A DNA stretch of 43,005 bases from Pseudomonadales bacterium (GTDB lineage: Bacteria; Pseudomonadota; Gammaproteobacteria; Pseudomonadales; JAHRWD01), in contig JAHRWD010000043.1 in assembly GCA_019090315.1 (NCBI GenBank), forward strand, positions 1 to 43,005, in the 5' to 3' direction. Numbering within the stretch: the stretch's first letter is position 1; each line of letters starts with the position of its first letter. Made by a program: the position numbers and the translations under genes. Positions 8,257 through 16,753 of the stretch are shown piece after piece. Below the pieces are notes generated by a model. It made no database searches, was not told the DNA's origin, and was given only the letters and a program-made list of their open reading frames with translations.

Positions 8257-9780
8257 CTATAAACGGGGTAATCCTCGGTAGCCTTCTATCACCGCGCCAA
8301 TGCGCTGAATAAGCTTACCTATCTGTTTTTGCGAGTGCTCCAGGTTGTTCACTGCGCTGTCTTTAAAAGAGGAATCGATCCATAGGTGATCGACAATTTC
8401 TTGCTTCGCAGATTTAAGAAATTCACTTAGGTTGTCTTGCTGTCTGGTTAAGTCCGTAAGAATAACTAAAGCTTCCTGAACACGGTTATCAACAAAACTA
8501 GAACCGTGTTTTGCTGGTTCCATACAGGCTGGATTCAACTGCTCCAACATCAAATGATTTTCGGATTGACGAATATACTCGTCGATATGCTGCCAGCGTC
8601 CATCGATATGGGTTTGCTGATAATGGGAATCAAAAAAATCATCTAACAATTCATGCCGTGTGTAGCCAATATTGCCATTGCTACGATCCTCTGGCCCCGG
8701 TGGGGACAGATACAGCGCTTGGTTACCTCGGTGTAGCCATTCAACAGACCTCTTTGCTGTAGTCTGTTGCTGATCCGTATCAAGATAGAGCTTGTGCCCG
8801 CTAGCATTTACTTGCTGCACTTCACTTGCACGATCAGTACTCAGTGAGTGCTCCCAGGTGGCTATTAGCTTCTCCAACCTTTGCGGGTAAAAACCGGTGC
8901 CAATACCAAGGTGAGATTCGTAACAGTTCGCCAACTCTTCACGCTGCTCTGGGCTATTCCATAAACAGTGCTGTAACAACCAGCAGTCCCAAATAGAGAC
9001 CTGAGTTTGACCGTTCGTATAGGCAGAAACTTTTAGCAGCTTGACGACTTTTCGCCAACGTCGATCGGAAACGTATCGGTTTTGCTGGTTTAGATAATCG
9101 CGCATTGCGCCCAACAGCTGAATCACCTCATCAGAAAGCGAAACTTGCTCAGCCTTTTGTTGGATATCTGCAATGGTTGCGGGGGTTAGTTTATCCGTTT
9201 CATTAAGCATCACTGCCGAAGAATCGGTATTGAGCGTTAATAATGTCTCGAACTGTTGATTGGAAACGGGTTGCACTTGATAGCGCACTAAAAAGCGATC
9301 GTATAGTGCTTCTAACTCCGTCTCATCTGGCAATTCGTTACTCGCAGCCACAACAGAAATCAGCGGTACTTTTACCCGCGTAGTGCCGTTATCAAACTCA
9401 CCCTCATTAAGAATCGTCAGTAACGAGTTCAAAATTGCGCTGTTGGCCTTAAATATTTCATCGATGAAGGCGGTGCTAGCGGAGGGTAAATAGTGCTCGG
9501 TTAAGCGATGATACTTATCATCTTCAAGGGCTTTGATAGATAAAGGTCCAAACAACTCTTCCGGTACGGAAAAGCGTGTGAGTAGTCGTTCGAAATAATC
9601 GCCGCCACTAAATACATTATGCAATTTTCTCGCGAGTACGCTTTTAGCTGTACCCGGCGGGCCAACGAGCAAGGTATGCTCCCCCGCCAAGGCACTCAAC
9701 AAAATTAACCGTGAGGGAATCTCCCGTTCGATTAGTCCGTCGGAAAGAGATTGAATTAAACGCTCAAGTGATGGCTTCAA
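8257..9780 (-). CDS. ravA: RavA-like MoxR-family AAA+ ATPase
   Basis: MoxR AAA+ ATPases act with VWA proteins as chaperones or activases for metal-cofactor enzymes. The sequence follows E. coli RavA closely: Walker A GPPGTAKS, TRFSVPEELFGPLS, Walker B FIDEIF, AASNELPDETELEALYDRFLVR, and a YVSDRRWRK sensor-2 helix. The C-terminal part (about residue 290 onward) is divergent, matching the RavA region that contacts its targets. Length is about 507-512 residues. There is no ATG near the start. TTG at 9780 overlaps the stop of the preceding gene as TTGA and has GGAAA eight bases upstream, so it is preferred; another in-frame TTG is at 9795. Overlap with the Fe-S/anchor gene implies translational coupling, an unusual tie between RavA and one specific enzyme. 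Confidence 0.9.
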   Translation of the reverse strand: MKPSLERLIQSLSDGLIEREIPSRLILLSALAGEHTLLVGPPGTAKSVLARKLHNVFSGGDYFERLLTRFSVPEELFGPLSIKALEDDKYHRLTEHYLPSASTAFIDEIFKANSAILNSLLTILNEGEFDNGTTRVKVPLISVVAASNELPDETELEALYDRFLVRYQVQPVSNQQFETLLTLNTDSSAVMLNETDKLTPATIADIQQKAEQVSLSDEVIQLLGAMRDYLNQQNRYVSDRRWRKVVKLLKVSAYTNGQTQVSIWDCWLLQHCLWNSPEQREELANCYESHLGIGTGFYPQRLEKLIATWEHSLSTDRASEVQQVNASGHKLYLDTDQQQTTAKRSVEWLHRGNQALYLSPPGPEDRSNGNIGYTRHELLDDFFDSHYQQTHIDGRWQHIDEYIRQSENHLMLEQLNPACMEPAKHGSSFVDNRVQEALVILTDLTRQQDNLSEFLKSAKQEIVDHLWIDSSFKDSAVNNLEHSQKQIGKLIQRIGAVIEGYRGLPRL

Positions 9781-11699
9781 TCGACAGATTTCCAAACCAG
9801 GATATCTTTAATATGACCGAACATCTGCTTCGGTGAGGTGCTCTTGATGGTATCAACAAGCTCACCAACCTTAAATGCGTGGTGCCCTTCACGAACAACA
9901 CCCATCTGCTCCATATCCGCCAGGCCGGTTTCCCGTGCGTGTTCAACGAAACCTTTGTTTTTCCAGAAAAATGCACCGGGCATAGTGGTTGGAATAACCA
10001 GTACAAAGAACAGTGAGCGACTAATCGCTACCGCAGCAATGACCAACAACGTTAGAACATACCAACCGGTCAGCGCGATAGTTGTACCAAAATCGAAACT
10101 TACCAACAGTCCCGCTAATACCAGGCTGGTGCCCAGCAATACGTTACGGGTAATCCAGGATTTTCCGTAGGTGGTGGATTGCTCATAGAAAGACGCAGCG
10201 CCTTCACCCGCTTGTTTGTTCATGTCGCGGCCATGGAATATATGACCGACGATCTCTAACAACAGTCCCGCAAACATCAGGCTACCTAGAGTCACTACTG
10301 CTTGTCGGATCTCAGCCGCCGAATCCGCAAGGAATGGCAATGCCATTGCGCCTACTATCATCGCACCCAGGTTAATGGTGTTGCCATAAAATGCGCTTCC
10401 GCTCTGCCAATGATCCCAAAAAGGACGTGCTTTAATACGATAGATCTTGATCATAAAGTAGAGACCAAGAAAACCGCTGATAACCCCTAAACCGGCGAAA
10501 CCATTCGCCAACGTATTAAACAACGGGATATCGAATAACGAGAAAAACAGGTAACCAGAAAAACCTGCAAAGAAACCAGAAACACCGGCAATTTCACGAC
10601 TCAGATTAGAATGACGGAGGTTATTAAAACCACGATAGAACCGATGTGGTTTTCCAAGGTGCATATTAAGTTTAAATAAACCAAATGCCTGGATAACAAA
10701 CATTACACCCAGCAGCGGGATAAATGCACTCGATGTGGTGATAGCCAGGATAGTCGGTATATCCAGCAAACCACCCAACACCAATAACAGGAATGCACCC
10801 AAAACCGATTGTGTGCCTAAGGTAAACATTACGTGTGCGCTTTCGTGTGAACCCAACAGTTTTTTCCAGTTCCAGTGTCTATCTTTACCCATTTTTTCAT
10901 CTACAACGGGAGTAAAGATTCCGACGCTGTCATCGCGGTGATATTTAATCGGTGTGGTATCGGTACGAGTCATCTCACGATGGGTAGAACGGGTTTGCTG
11001 AAAACGAATATTTGGATGGGTGATTTCCGGATCAGGAAATCCAGGAATTGAAACTTTGTTTTCGACTCTATTTTCAGGCGTATTCTCAATCACGCCAAAG
11101 TCCAGCGCGTTACCTAAACAAGCGGTTACACAGGCTGGCTTCAGATTCACCTCAAGCCGATCAACACACATATTACATTTGCTGACTTCACCTTTTACCG
11201 GGTCAAGCTGAGGTGCGTTGTACGGGCAAACCCAGGTGCAATAACCACAACCGAAACAGATATCCGGATCTTGTAGCACTGCGCCGTACTCAGCATACTT
11301 TGTGTATGCCCCCGTCGGACAACCTTTCAAACAGACCGGGTCTTCACAATGGTTACAGGCCATTGAAATATTGAGCCGCTGGTAATCAGGGTAGCTACCA
11401 CCCTCTACAAAACCGACTGAACGAAAAGCAATATGTGCGGGGTTATCATTTTTTTCACTACAGGCCGCTTCGCAGGCATGACAACCAATACAGTTATCCG
11501 CATTCAGGAAAAAACCATGCTGCTTATAACGATTGGGGTTTTCGCCAATACCATCGTCACCATTAATATTCAGACTTTTGTCCCGCAAATCCGAATCAAG
11601 ATTAGTCAGCTCAATTTTTGCGCCGTAACGGGTTTCTTTTTTGGTTTCTTTATCCCAAAGAAAAGAGTATTCCGGCTCATCACTTCTTACTTTAATCAT
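9777..11699 (-). CDS. Fused DmsB-type 4x[4Fe-4S] protein and DmsC-type membrane anchor
   Basis: This 640-residue protein joins two normally separate subunits. Residues about 60-210 are a DmsB/NrfC-like ferredoxin domain with four cysteine groups: C70/C73/C76/C80; a second set in ACNHCEDPVCLKGCP (115-127); CFGCGYCTWVCP (148-159); and CNMC with CVTAC (175-194). Residues about 285-605 form a polytopic DmsC-like anchor of roughly eight helices, carrying the family sequence HLGKPHRFYRGFNNLRHS. DmsC-type anchors bind quinol and pass electrons to the Fe-S subunit. It lies 77 bases after the catalytic gene and overlaps ravA. No Tat signal is present, so the Fe-S domain should face the cytoplasm. It would be the electron-transfer partner of the upstream oxidoreductase. 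Confidence 0.88.
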   Translation of the reverse strand: MIKVRSDEPEYSFLWDKETKKETRYGAKIELTNLDSDLRDKSLNINGDDGIGENPNRYKQHGFFLNADNCIGCHACEAACSEKNDNPAHIAFRSVGFVEGGSYPDYQRLNISMACNHCEDPVCLKGCPTGAYTKYAEYGAVLQDPDICFGCGYCTWVCPYNAPQLDPVKGEVSKCNMCVDRLEVNLKPACVTACLGNALDFGVIENTPENRVENKVSIPGFPDPEITHPNIRFQQTRSTHREMTRTDTTPIKYHRDDSVGIFTPVVDEKMGKDRHWNWKKLLGSHESAHVMFTLGTQSVLGAFLLLVLGGLLDIPTILAITTSSAFIPLLGVMFVIQAFGLFKLNMHLGKPHRFYRGFNNLRHSNLSREIAGVSGFFAGFSGYLFFSLFDIPLFNTLANGFAGLGVISGFLGLYFMIKIYRIKARPFWDHWQSGSAFYGNTINLGAMIVGAMALPFLADSAAEIRQAVVTLGSLMFAGLLLEIVGHIFHGRDMNKQAGEGAASFYEQSTTYGKSWITRNVLLGTSLVLAGLLVSFDFGTTIALTGWYVLTLLVIAAVAISRSLFFVLVIPTTMPGAFFWKNKGFVEHARETGLADMEQMGVVREGHHAFKVGELVDTIKSTSPKQMFGHIKDILVWKSVD

Positions 11700-11776
11700 C
11701 GTTTTTGGTGTTGCCCTATCACAAAACTAGTTGAAAACAGCGGTTGAGTTGTTCGTGCTATTTTTGACACTAAAAA

Positions 11777-13981
11777 TTAAAACGTACGTCGTTCCATGCT
11801 CATAGCCGCAGCTGCTTTTTGATCTTCAATACGCTCAAGTCGAATTGCGGATTGTTTAAAAGCAGGCTGTCGTGAATGTGGATCAAGCAAACCAAGGGTT
11901 AACCGGTTCACACAATCATGAAAATGGAAAGGTACAAAAATCATATTTTTTGGCACCCGGTGAGTGAGCTGGGCCATGATGATGGCATCACCACGCTTGG
12001 AAACCACCCGCACATATTCCTGTGAGCGAATACCCAGCTCGGCAGCTGCATCCGGGTTTAATTCCATAAACGGTATAGGGCTGTATTTGTTGTTGTTTCC
12101 CAATTTTCCGGTTTTGGTGCGGGTATGAAAATGCTCTACCAATCGGCCGGTATTCAGCCAGAACGGATATTGATCATCGGGCACTTCGTTATTGTCGATA
12201 AACGGCAGGGGGATCAGTTTCGCCATACCATCGGCGTAACGGAAAGTGCCTGGCTCGGTATATAAACGCTTACCGCCGGCTTTAATCGGCTCGCCGGTTT
12301 CCGCATCGGCCTTACTGTAGGGCCATTGAATACCGCGATTTTCTTCGATCAGATCATGGCTCATACCAGAAATATCTACCAAACGTCCTTTCGAAAGATG
12401 TGTCATCTCTTCAAATACTTCAGCAGGTTTTTCTGGAAATTTAACTTTTTCCGCTTGTTTAAAACGTTTTGAAAGCTCATTAAAAATCGCCAAATCAGAT
12501 TTGGAATTTCCGTGGGGCTGAGTAACCTGCCGAGTAATATTCACTCGACGTTCGGTATTGGTGAATACACCCTCTTTCTCTGCCCATGTTGCTGCTGGCA
12601 GGTAAAGGTGCGCGTACTGAGTCGTTTCAACATCCGCGTAGGAATCTTGAACCACTAGGAAATCGAGTTTTTCGAGGGTTTTACGAATACGTGCAGTATT
12701 GGGCATGGAGGTCATGGGGTTGGTTGCTACCAACCAAAGGCCTTTGATCTCTCCCAGTTCAATCGCCGGGAAAATATCAGTTTGGGCCAGGCCACGTTTC
12801 TTCGGGAAAAACTCAGGATCTACATTCCAGAACTCGCCAATCTCTGCTCGGTCGTCTGGGTTTTCCAGTGCGCGGTAACCGGGCAATCCGGAGCAGGAAG
12901 ACCATTCACGAGTCCCCATCGCATTACATTGGCCAGTAATTGAAAGGCTGGTGCCGCCGGCTTTACCAATATTACCAGTGACCAAATTCAGGTTGTTTAC
13001 GCCCACCACGCCATCGGAACCGTGGGTGCTTTGGTTAATACCCATCGTCCAGATGCTGCTAGCCGCACCTGCTTTTGCGTAGATGCGCGCAACGTTACGA
13101 ATGGTGTCTTCATCAATGCCGCAAATTTTCGAAGCAGTAACCGGATCATATTTGGCTACTTCCATTTCAAGCTGTTCAAACCCAACGGTATTGGCTTTGA
13201 TGTATTCGCGATCTTCCAGACCTTCATCAAGAATCACGTGGATCAAGGCATTCTGTAGCACTACGTCGGTGCCCGGTGTAATCGCCAGATGCATATCAGC
13301 TTGCTGCGCAAACATCGTCACCCGCGGGTCAATAACAATCAACGGGAAGTCACGCTTTTCACGCGCTTCTTTGATACGCCAGTAAATAATTGGATGTTGC
13401 TCAGGTAGGTTCGAACCCCAGGCGATCAGGCAATCGGTCTGTTCCAGATCTTCATAACAGCCCGGTGGGCCATCTGAACCGAAAGAACGCTTATAGCCCG
13501 ATACCGCAGAAGCCATACAGAGCGTAGTGTTGCCATCGTAATTATTGGTACCGATTACGCCACGGGTCAGTTTGCCAAGAGTATAAAACTCCTCGGTCAT
13601 TAACTGCCCGGTTGAAACCACTGCGAAGGAATCCCGGCCGTAGGTTTCCTGAATGCGGGTGATCTCCGATGCCATGTGATCCATCGCTGAATCCCAGTCG
13701 GTCTCTCGATAGCCCTGTGAGATATCATCACGGATCAGCGGGTTGTCTCCCCGGCCTGATGATTCAAACAGCTCGTGCTCGAAAATACCCTTTACGCAAA
13801 GCTTGCCACGGTTTACATCGGCCCCACCAACTCCACGGGAAGAAACTGGTTTGCCTTCAGCATTTGTACCCACTTCAATTGAACATCCGGTAGAGCAGTA
13901 TCCGCAGGTTGAGTAGGTCCATTTGACCACTCCTTTATCCGCAATCTTGATCTCATTCTTCTTATTTCGACCGAATAACAT
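11777..13981 (-). CDS. Molybdopterin oxidoreductase, NarB/NasA (assimilatory nitrate reductase) type
   Basis: This is a 734-residue bis-MGD enzyme of the DMSO reductase family. An N-terminal [4Fe-4S] site is C26, C29, C33 and C62, followed by the electron-relay lysine in LCVKG. The probable Mo ligand is C155 in TTLCMASAV. Blocks such as GYKRSFGSDGPPGCYEDLEQTD, MGINQSTHGSD, LSITGQCNAMGTRE and GVFTNTERRVN are those of NarB/NasA nitrate reductases and less like formate dehydrogenase or DmsA. It starts at LFGRNKK with no twin-arginine signal, so it is predicted to be cytoplasmic. The ATG has GGAG six bases upstream. The partner is the DmsBC fusion rather than NasB or ferredoxin. No nitrate transporter, nitrite reductase or cofactor gene is visible, so nitrate is the best guess and not proven. 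Confidence 0.85.
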   Translation of the reverse strand: MLFGRNKKNEIKIADKGVVKWTYSTCGYCSTGCSIEVGTNAEGKPVSSRGVGGADVNRGKLCVKGIFEHELFESSGRGDNPLIRDDISQGYRETDWDSAMDHMASEITRIQETYGRDSFAVVSTGQLMTEEFYTLGKLTRGVIGTNNYDGNTTLCMASAVSGYKRSFGSDGPPGCYEDLEQTDCLIAWGSNLPEQHPIIYWRIKEAREKRDFPLIVIDPRVTMFAQQADMHLAITPGTDVVLQNALIHVILDEGLEDREYIKANTVGFEQLEMEVAKYDPVTASKICGIDEDTIRNVARIYAKAGAASSIWTMGINQSTHGSDGVVGVNNLNLVTGNIGKAGGTSLSITGQCNAMGTREWSSCSGLPGYRALENPDDRAEIGEFWNVDPEFFPKKRGLAQTDIFPAIELGEIKGLWLVATNPMTSMPNTARIRKTLEKLDFLVVQDSYADVETTQYAHLYLPAATWAEKEGVFTNTERRVNITRQVTQPHGNSKSDLAIFNELSKRFKQAEKVKFPEKPAEVFEEMTHLSKGRLVDISGMSHDLIEENRGIQWPYSKADAETGEPIKAGGKRLYTEPGTFRYADGMAKLIPLPFIDNNEVPDDQYPFWLNTGRLVEHFHTRTKTGKLGNNNKYSPIPFMELNPDAAAELGIRSQEYVRVVSKRGDAIIMAQLTHRVPKNMIFVPFHFHDCVNRLTLGLLDPHSRQPAFKQSAIRLERIEDQKAAAAMSMERRTF

Positions 13982-14396
13982 ATGGGCTCCATCGGCTAAC
14001 GCAACATTTGTGTTGCTGTAATGGTTCAGTGGCTAAATATGCCGTCATATCAAGAAAGCAATAATTGTGCCTACTGCGCGCTGCGTAGGGTTATAGTCGA
14101 ATTAGCGTGATTTAATAGCTGTAGAGAAAGTAAATGTTTACCCGATGCGGAACAGGGCGCACGGTTCTACCGCACCTCGATACGAAAAGAGCTTTTATTG
14201 TGCGTGCTATAACAAAGCTGTAAACAGCCAATAACCTTATATGCAAAGGGGTTAATGTGATTGCATACACACTAAATAAATAGCGTCAAAGTAGCACAAC
14301 TAATCAAACGATTAACCAAACATGTGAGATGACAGCCCAGTAACATCCTGGAACTTTTCAAATAATTTATGTAGGCAGGTGGAGAGCCCAGTCACT
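13982..14396. other. 415-bp intergenic region upstream of the molybdoenzyme operon
   Basis: No coding frame of note and no RNA gene is recognised. It must hold the promoter of the minus-strand operon starting at 13981 and the 3' end region of the methyltransferase gene at 14397. Two inverted repeats are visible: GCAACA/TGTTGC at 14001-14016, and GTAAA-TG-TTTAC at 14130-14141. I found no clear FNR-type TTGAT-N4-ATCAA site. Confidence 0.5.
14001..14016. promoter_or_regulatory. 6-4-6 inverted repeat just upstream of the molybdoenzyme gene
   Basis: GCAACA (14001-14006), TTTG, TGTTGC (14011-14016) form a perfect inverted repeat 20 bases before the start codon. It could be an operator or a leader hairpin close to the ribosome site. 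Confidence 0.4.
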
Positions 14397-15278
14397 TTAT
14401 ACTTCTGAATTCTTGGCCGTTACAATCCAGCACTTTCCATTCAGTTCAAAACTACCCTCTTTGTAATAGTCCGCTAATGCGCTGGCAACTGATTCTATAA
14501 CCTTTGCCTTCATCGAATCCGGCTGATCCATCAGCATACGAGATATCGGCCCGCTTTCCAGGGAGGATTCAGCAGCCTGTTCCACGGTATCTCCCCGCCC
14601 CGCGCGCATTACATGCGCTCTGGATTCAAAATTGATATCGGTAAAACCGGCAGTAGTGAGGATATCCCGAACATATTCGGTATCTGATAATGCAAATGGG
14701 CCAGGGGCTTTTGGATCGGTTGCGGGCATCTCGGGGAGATGTTGGCGCGCAGCCATCATCGGTTTCATAACCCAGTCATTTTCACCGACTGGCCCCCAGC
14801 ACATAAATGCCAAACGTCCACCAGGCTTGAGCGCCACACGCATATTAGTAAAGGCGGCCTCCGGGTTCATAAAAAACATTACACCGAAACGTGAAAAAAT
14901 CAGATCGTACTGGTTTTTTTGGAATGGGTAAGTTGCTGCGTCGGCCAATACAAATGAAGGTACCTTGCCCAGGGAACCGGGTAAATTCTGGATTTTACTG
15001 TTTGCCAGTTCCAGCATCGGGGCTGATACATCAACGCCGGTAACCATTCCGTCTGAACCCACAGTGCTCACCATATCCAGGGTAGTTGCGCCGCAACCAC
15101 ACCCTATATCGAGAACATGCTCTCCCTCACGTAGATTGGCTCGCTCAATTGCCACCGCACCAAGCGATTGCAGCATCGCATCCATCTCTTCATTTTTTTC
15201 GATCCAGCTCGCCGCAGCATCACTATTCCAGAATTTAATCTGTTTTTCGTTTTCGCCGGTTGCTTCAATCTTGTCCAT
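14397..15278 (-). CDS. Class I SAM-dependent methyltransferase, substrate unknown
   Basis: The 293-residue protein has a class I methyltransferase core. Motif I, VLDIGCGCGATTLDM, lies at about residues 54-68; the SAM ribose-binding acidic strand is VTGVDVSAPML; YDLIFSRFGVMFF and LKPGGRLAFMCWGP follow. The C-terminal 120 residues probably form the substrate cap. A tryptophan/asparagine-rich N-terminus (KFWNSDAAASWIEKNEEMDAML) is shared by many uncharacterised methyltransferases of this type. It lies upstream of, and on the same strand as, the molybdoenzyme operon, but 415 bases separate them, so no functional tie is claimed. Small molecules are more likely substrates than nucleic acid; this is inference. 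Confidence 0.8.
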   Translation of the reverse strand: MDKIEATGENEKQIKFWNSDAAASWIEKNEEMDAMLQSLGAVAIERANLREGEHVLDIGCGCGATTLDMVSTVGSDGMVTGVDVSAPMLELANSKIQNLPGSLGKVPSFVLADAATYPFQKNQYDLIFSRFGVMFFMNPEAAFTNMRVALKPGGRLAFMCWGPVGENDWVMKPMMAARQHLPEMPATDPKAPGPFALSDTEYVRDILTTAGFTDINFESRAHVMRAGRGDTVEQAAESSLESGPISRMLMDQPDSMKAKVIESVASALADYYKEGSFELNGKCWIVTAKNSEV

Positions 15279-15455
15279 TTCGATGCATCCCCTGTGTGGT
15301 GGGTGAAGAGTTCGTTGGAATCAAACCATAGCGTCATGGGTAGAGTCTAGTTAATGAGCCTCTGATCAGGTCGATTAGAATGAACTGGTATGCGGCAGCA
15401 CCCTTTATTACTACAATAAACCAATATTAAAAACCCATTTCGCCGACGAAGCTCT

Positions 15456-15944
15456 ATGAATAGAATACTGATCAGTGCATGTTTAATTGGCGAAAAGGTA
15501 CGCTACGACGGAAAGATTCGCGCGGATATACCGAAACAAATTTCAGTCTGGATCGATCAGGGAATAGTAGTTCCAGTGTGCCCAGAAGTTGGTGGCGGCA
15601 TGAGCATTCCTCGAAACCCTTCTGAAATATGCGGTGGTGATGGCTGCGACGTATTGTCGGAAAATGCTACGGTGGTGAATACAGAAGGGAAAGAGGTTAC
15701 TGCATTGTTTTTAAAGGGTGCTGAAGTTGCATTGAGGCTATGCAGGAAGCACAATATCAAGGTGGCTGTTTTGACGGAATCCAGCCCTTCCTGCGGATCT
15801 GGAACTATTTACGACGGTGAATTCTCGGGGAACAAAATCCTCGGCGTCGGCGTTACTACTGCTTTGCTACGAAAGAACGGAATCAAGGTTTATAGCCAGC
15901 ATCAGCTGGAACTAGCGAATCAAGAACTTATACAGGGCTCTTAA
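15456..15944 (+). CDS. DUF523 family protein
   Basis: The 162-residue protein matches the DUF523 (YbbK-like) family. It has an SACLIGEKVRYDGK start, a conserved CPEVGGGMSIPRNPSEICGGDG segment at about residues 44-65, and LTESSPSCGSGTIYDG at about 106-121. Conserved cysteines in all three segments suggest a metal- or Fe-S-binding or thiol-active site, but no activity is established that I know of. It is convergent with the methyltransferase at 15953-16711, with only eight bases between the stops. Confidence 0.85.
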   Translation: MNRILISACLIGEKVRYDGKIRADIPKQISVWIDQGIVVPVCPEVGGGMSIPRNPSEICGGDGCDVLSENATVVNTEGKEVTALFLKGAEVALRLCRKHNIKVAVLTESSPSCGSGTIYDGEFSGNKILGVGVTTALLRKNGIKVYSQHQLELANQELIQGS

Positions 15945-15952
15945 ACAGCTGG

Positions 15953-16711
15953 TCAGCCTGTGTTACTGCCAACTTCAGTCACGCTCCCATTTAACCCCCA
16001 AACTGAGACCTGACTGTACTCTCCGGTATTGTCTAAATCAGGACAGGTAGATGCCCGCTGTTTCAGCAGTAATTTTTGATCTGGAAAACCGAGATCATCC
16101 ATTCTCGAATCCGCTATTAGCACCTGATCAGAGCTTTTTAGAAATTGCTCCAACAATGGAATATTGCTGCCATCGTAGAGCAGATCCGCCGCGATGATCA
16201 GGTCTATTTTTTCCGATATCTGATCCATGGTTTGAACAGCTTCGATTTCAACATGATTCAAACCGGCATTTTCTTGAATCGCCAATATTGCATCGGTATC
16301 ACAATCACAGGCATATACTTTTTTAGCACCAGCCATTGCTGCGGCGATTGCAGCGACTCCGGAACCTGCGCCCATATCCAGTACTGTTTTGCCTTTTAAT
16401 TGTTTGGGATTGTCGAGTACATACCGTGCCAAAACCTGTCCGCCCGCCCAGCATAAAGCCCAGTACGGTGGCGCATCCATCAAGCTGGCAATATTACTCT
16501 GAATGGATTCGCTTTCTGGTTTATTACTCGCAACAAGATAGAGTCTAATTTCAGGGCATAGCGGTAGCCGGGTTGAAACAATGGTTTCACCAGGCATCGA
16601 ACGGATAACGCACTGGGTTAGAATGGAATGAGGGGTAAACAGGTCTTGCATAGAAAATGGCTCGGGATATTGGAGGAGGTAGTCTGTCAAACTAGGGTCT
16701 AGTCGGATCAT
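15953..16711 (-). CDS. Probable protein lysine methyltransferase, ETF-beta (METTL20/ETFBKMT) type
   Basis: The 252-residue protein has PPYWALCWAGGQVLARYVLDNP before motif I, LDMGAGSGVAAIAAAMAGAK, and then ACDCDTDAILAIQENAGLN. After motif II comes AADLLYD, giving the DxxY signature of the MTF16 lysine methyltransferases. The WALCWAGGQ block and motif I spacing are those I know from human METTL20 and its bacterial orthologues, which trimethylate lysines in the recognition loop of ETF-beta and weaken ETF-dehydrogenase contact. PrmA and other protein methyltransferases share motif I but not the first block. The etfB gene at 33137-33886 carries a lysine-rich version of the target loop. It is divergent from the Bax-like gene. 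Specificity is inferred. Confidence 0.7.
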   Translation of the reverse strand: MIRLDPSLTDYLLQYPEPFSMQDLFTPHSILTQCVIRSMPGETIVSTRLPLCPEIRLYLVASNKPESESIQSNIASLMDAPPYWALCWAGGQVLARYVLDNPKQLKGKTVLDMGAGSGVAAIAAAMAGAKKVYACDCDTDAILAIQENAGLNHVEIEAVQTMDQISEKIDLIIAADLLYDGSNIPLLEQFLKSSDQVLIADSRMDDLGFPDQKLLLKQRASTCPDLDNTGEYSQVSVWGLNGSVTEVGSNTG

Positions 16712-16753
16712 TTGCTATCATCTGCGGCCGAATTAATTACAGCACTGAATATT

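Noticed and set aside
13669..13893. Small plus-strand ORF opposite the molybdoenzyme gene
   Set aside because: It lies wholly within a strong conserved gene on the other strand and has no support of its own.
11777..13981. Formate dehydrogenase alpha subunit
   Set aside because: The Mo-ligand segment LCMASAV and the TGQCNAMG-type blocks follow NarB/NasA more than FdhF/FdhA, and no formate-linked partner is nearby.
6403..13981. Tat-exported periplasmic enzyme supported by the adjacent tatABC
   Set aside because: Neither the catalytic subunit nor the Fe-S/anchor fusion has a twin-arginine signal. tatABC belongs to the opposite-strand ubi/his/tat arrangement.
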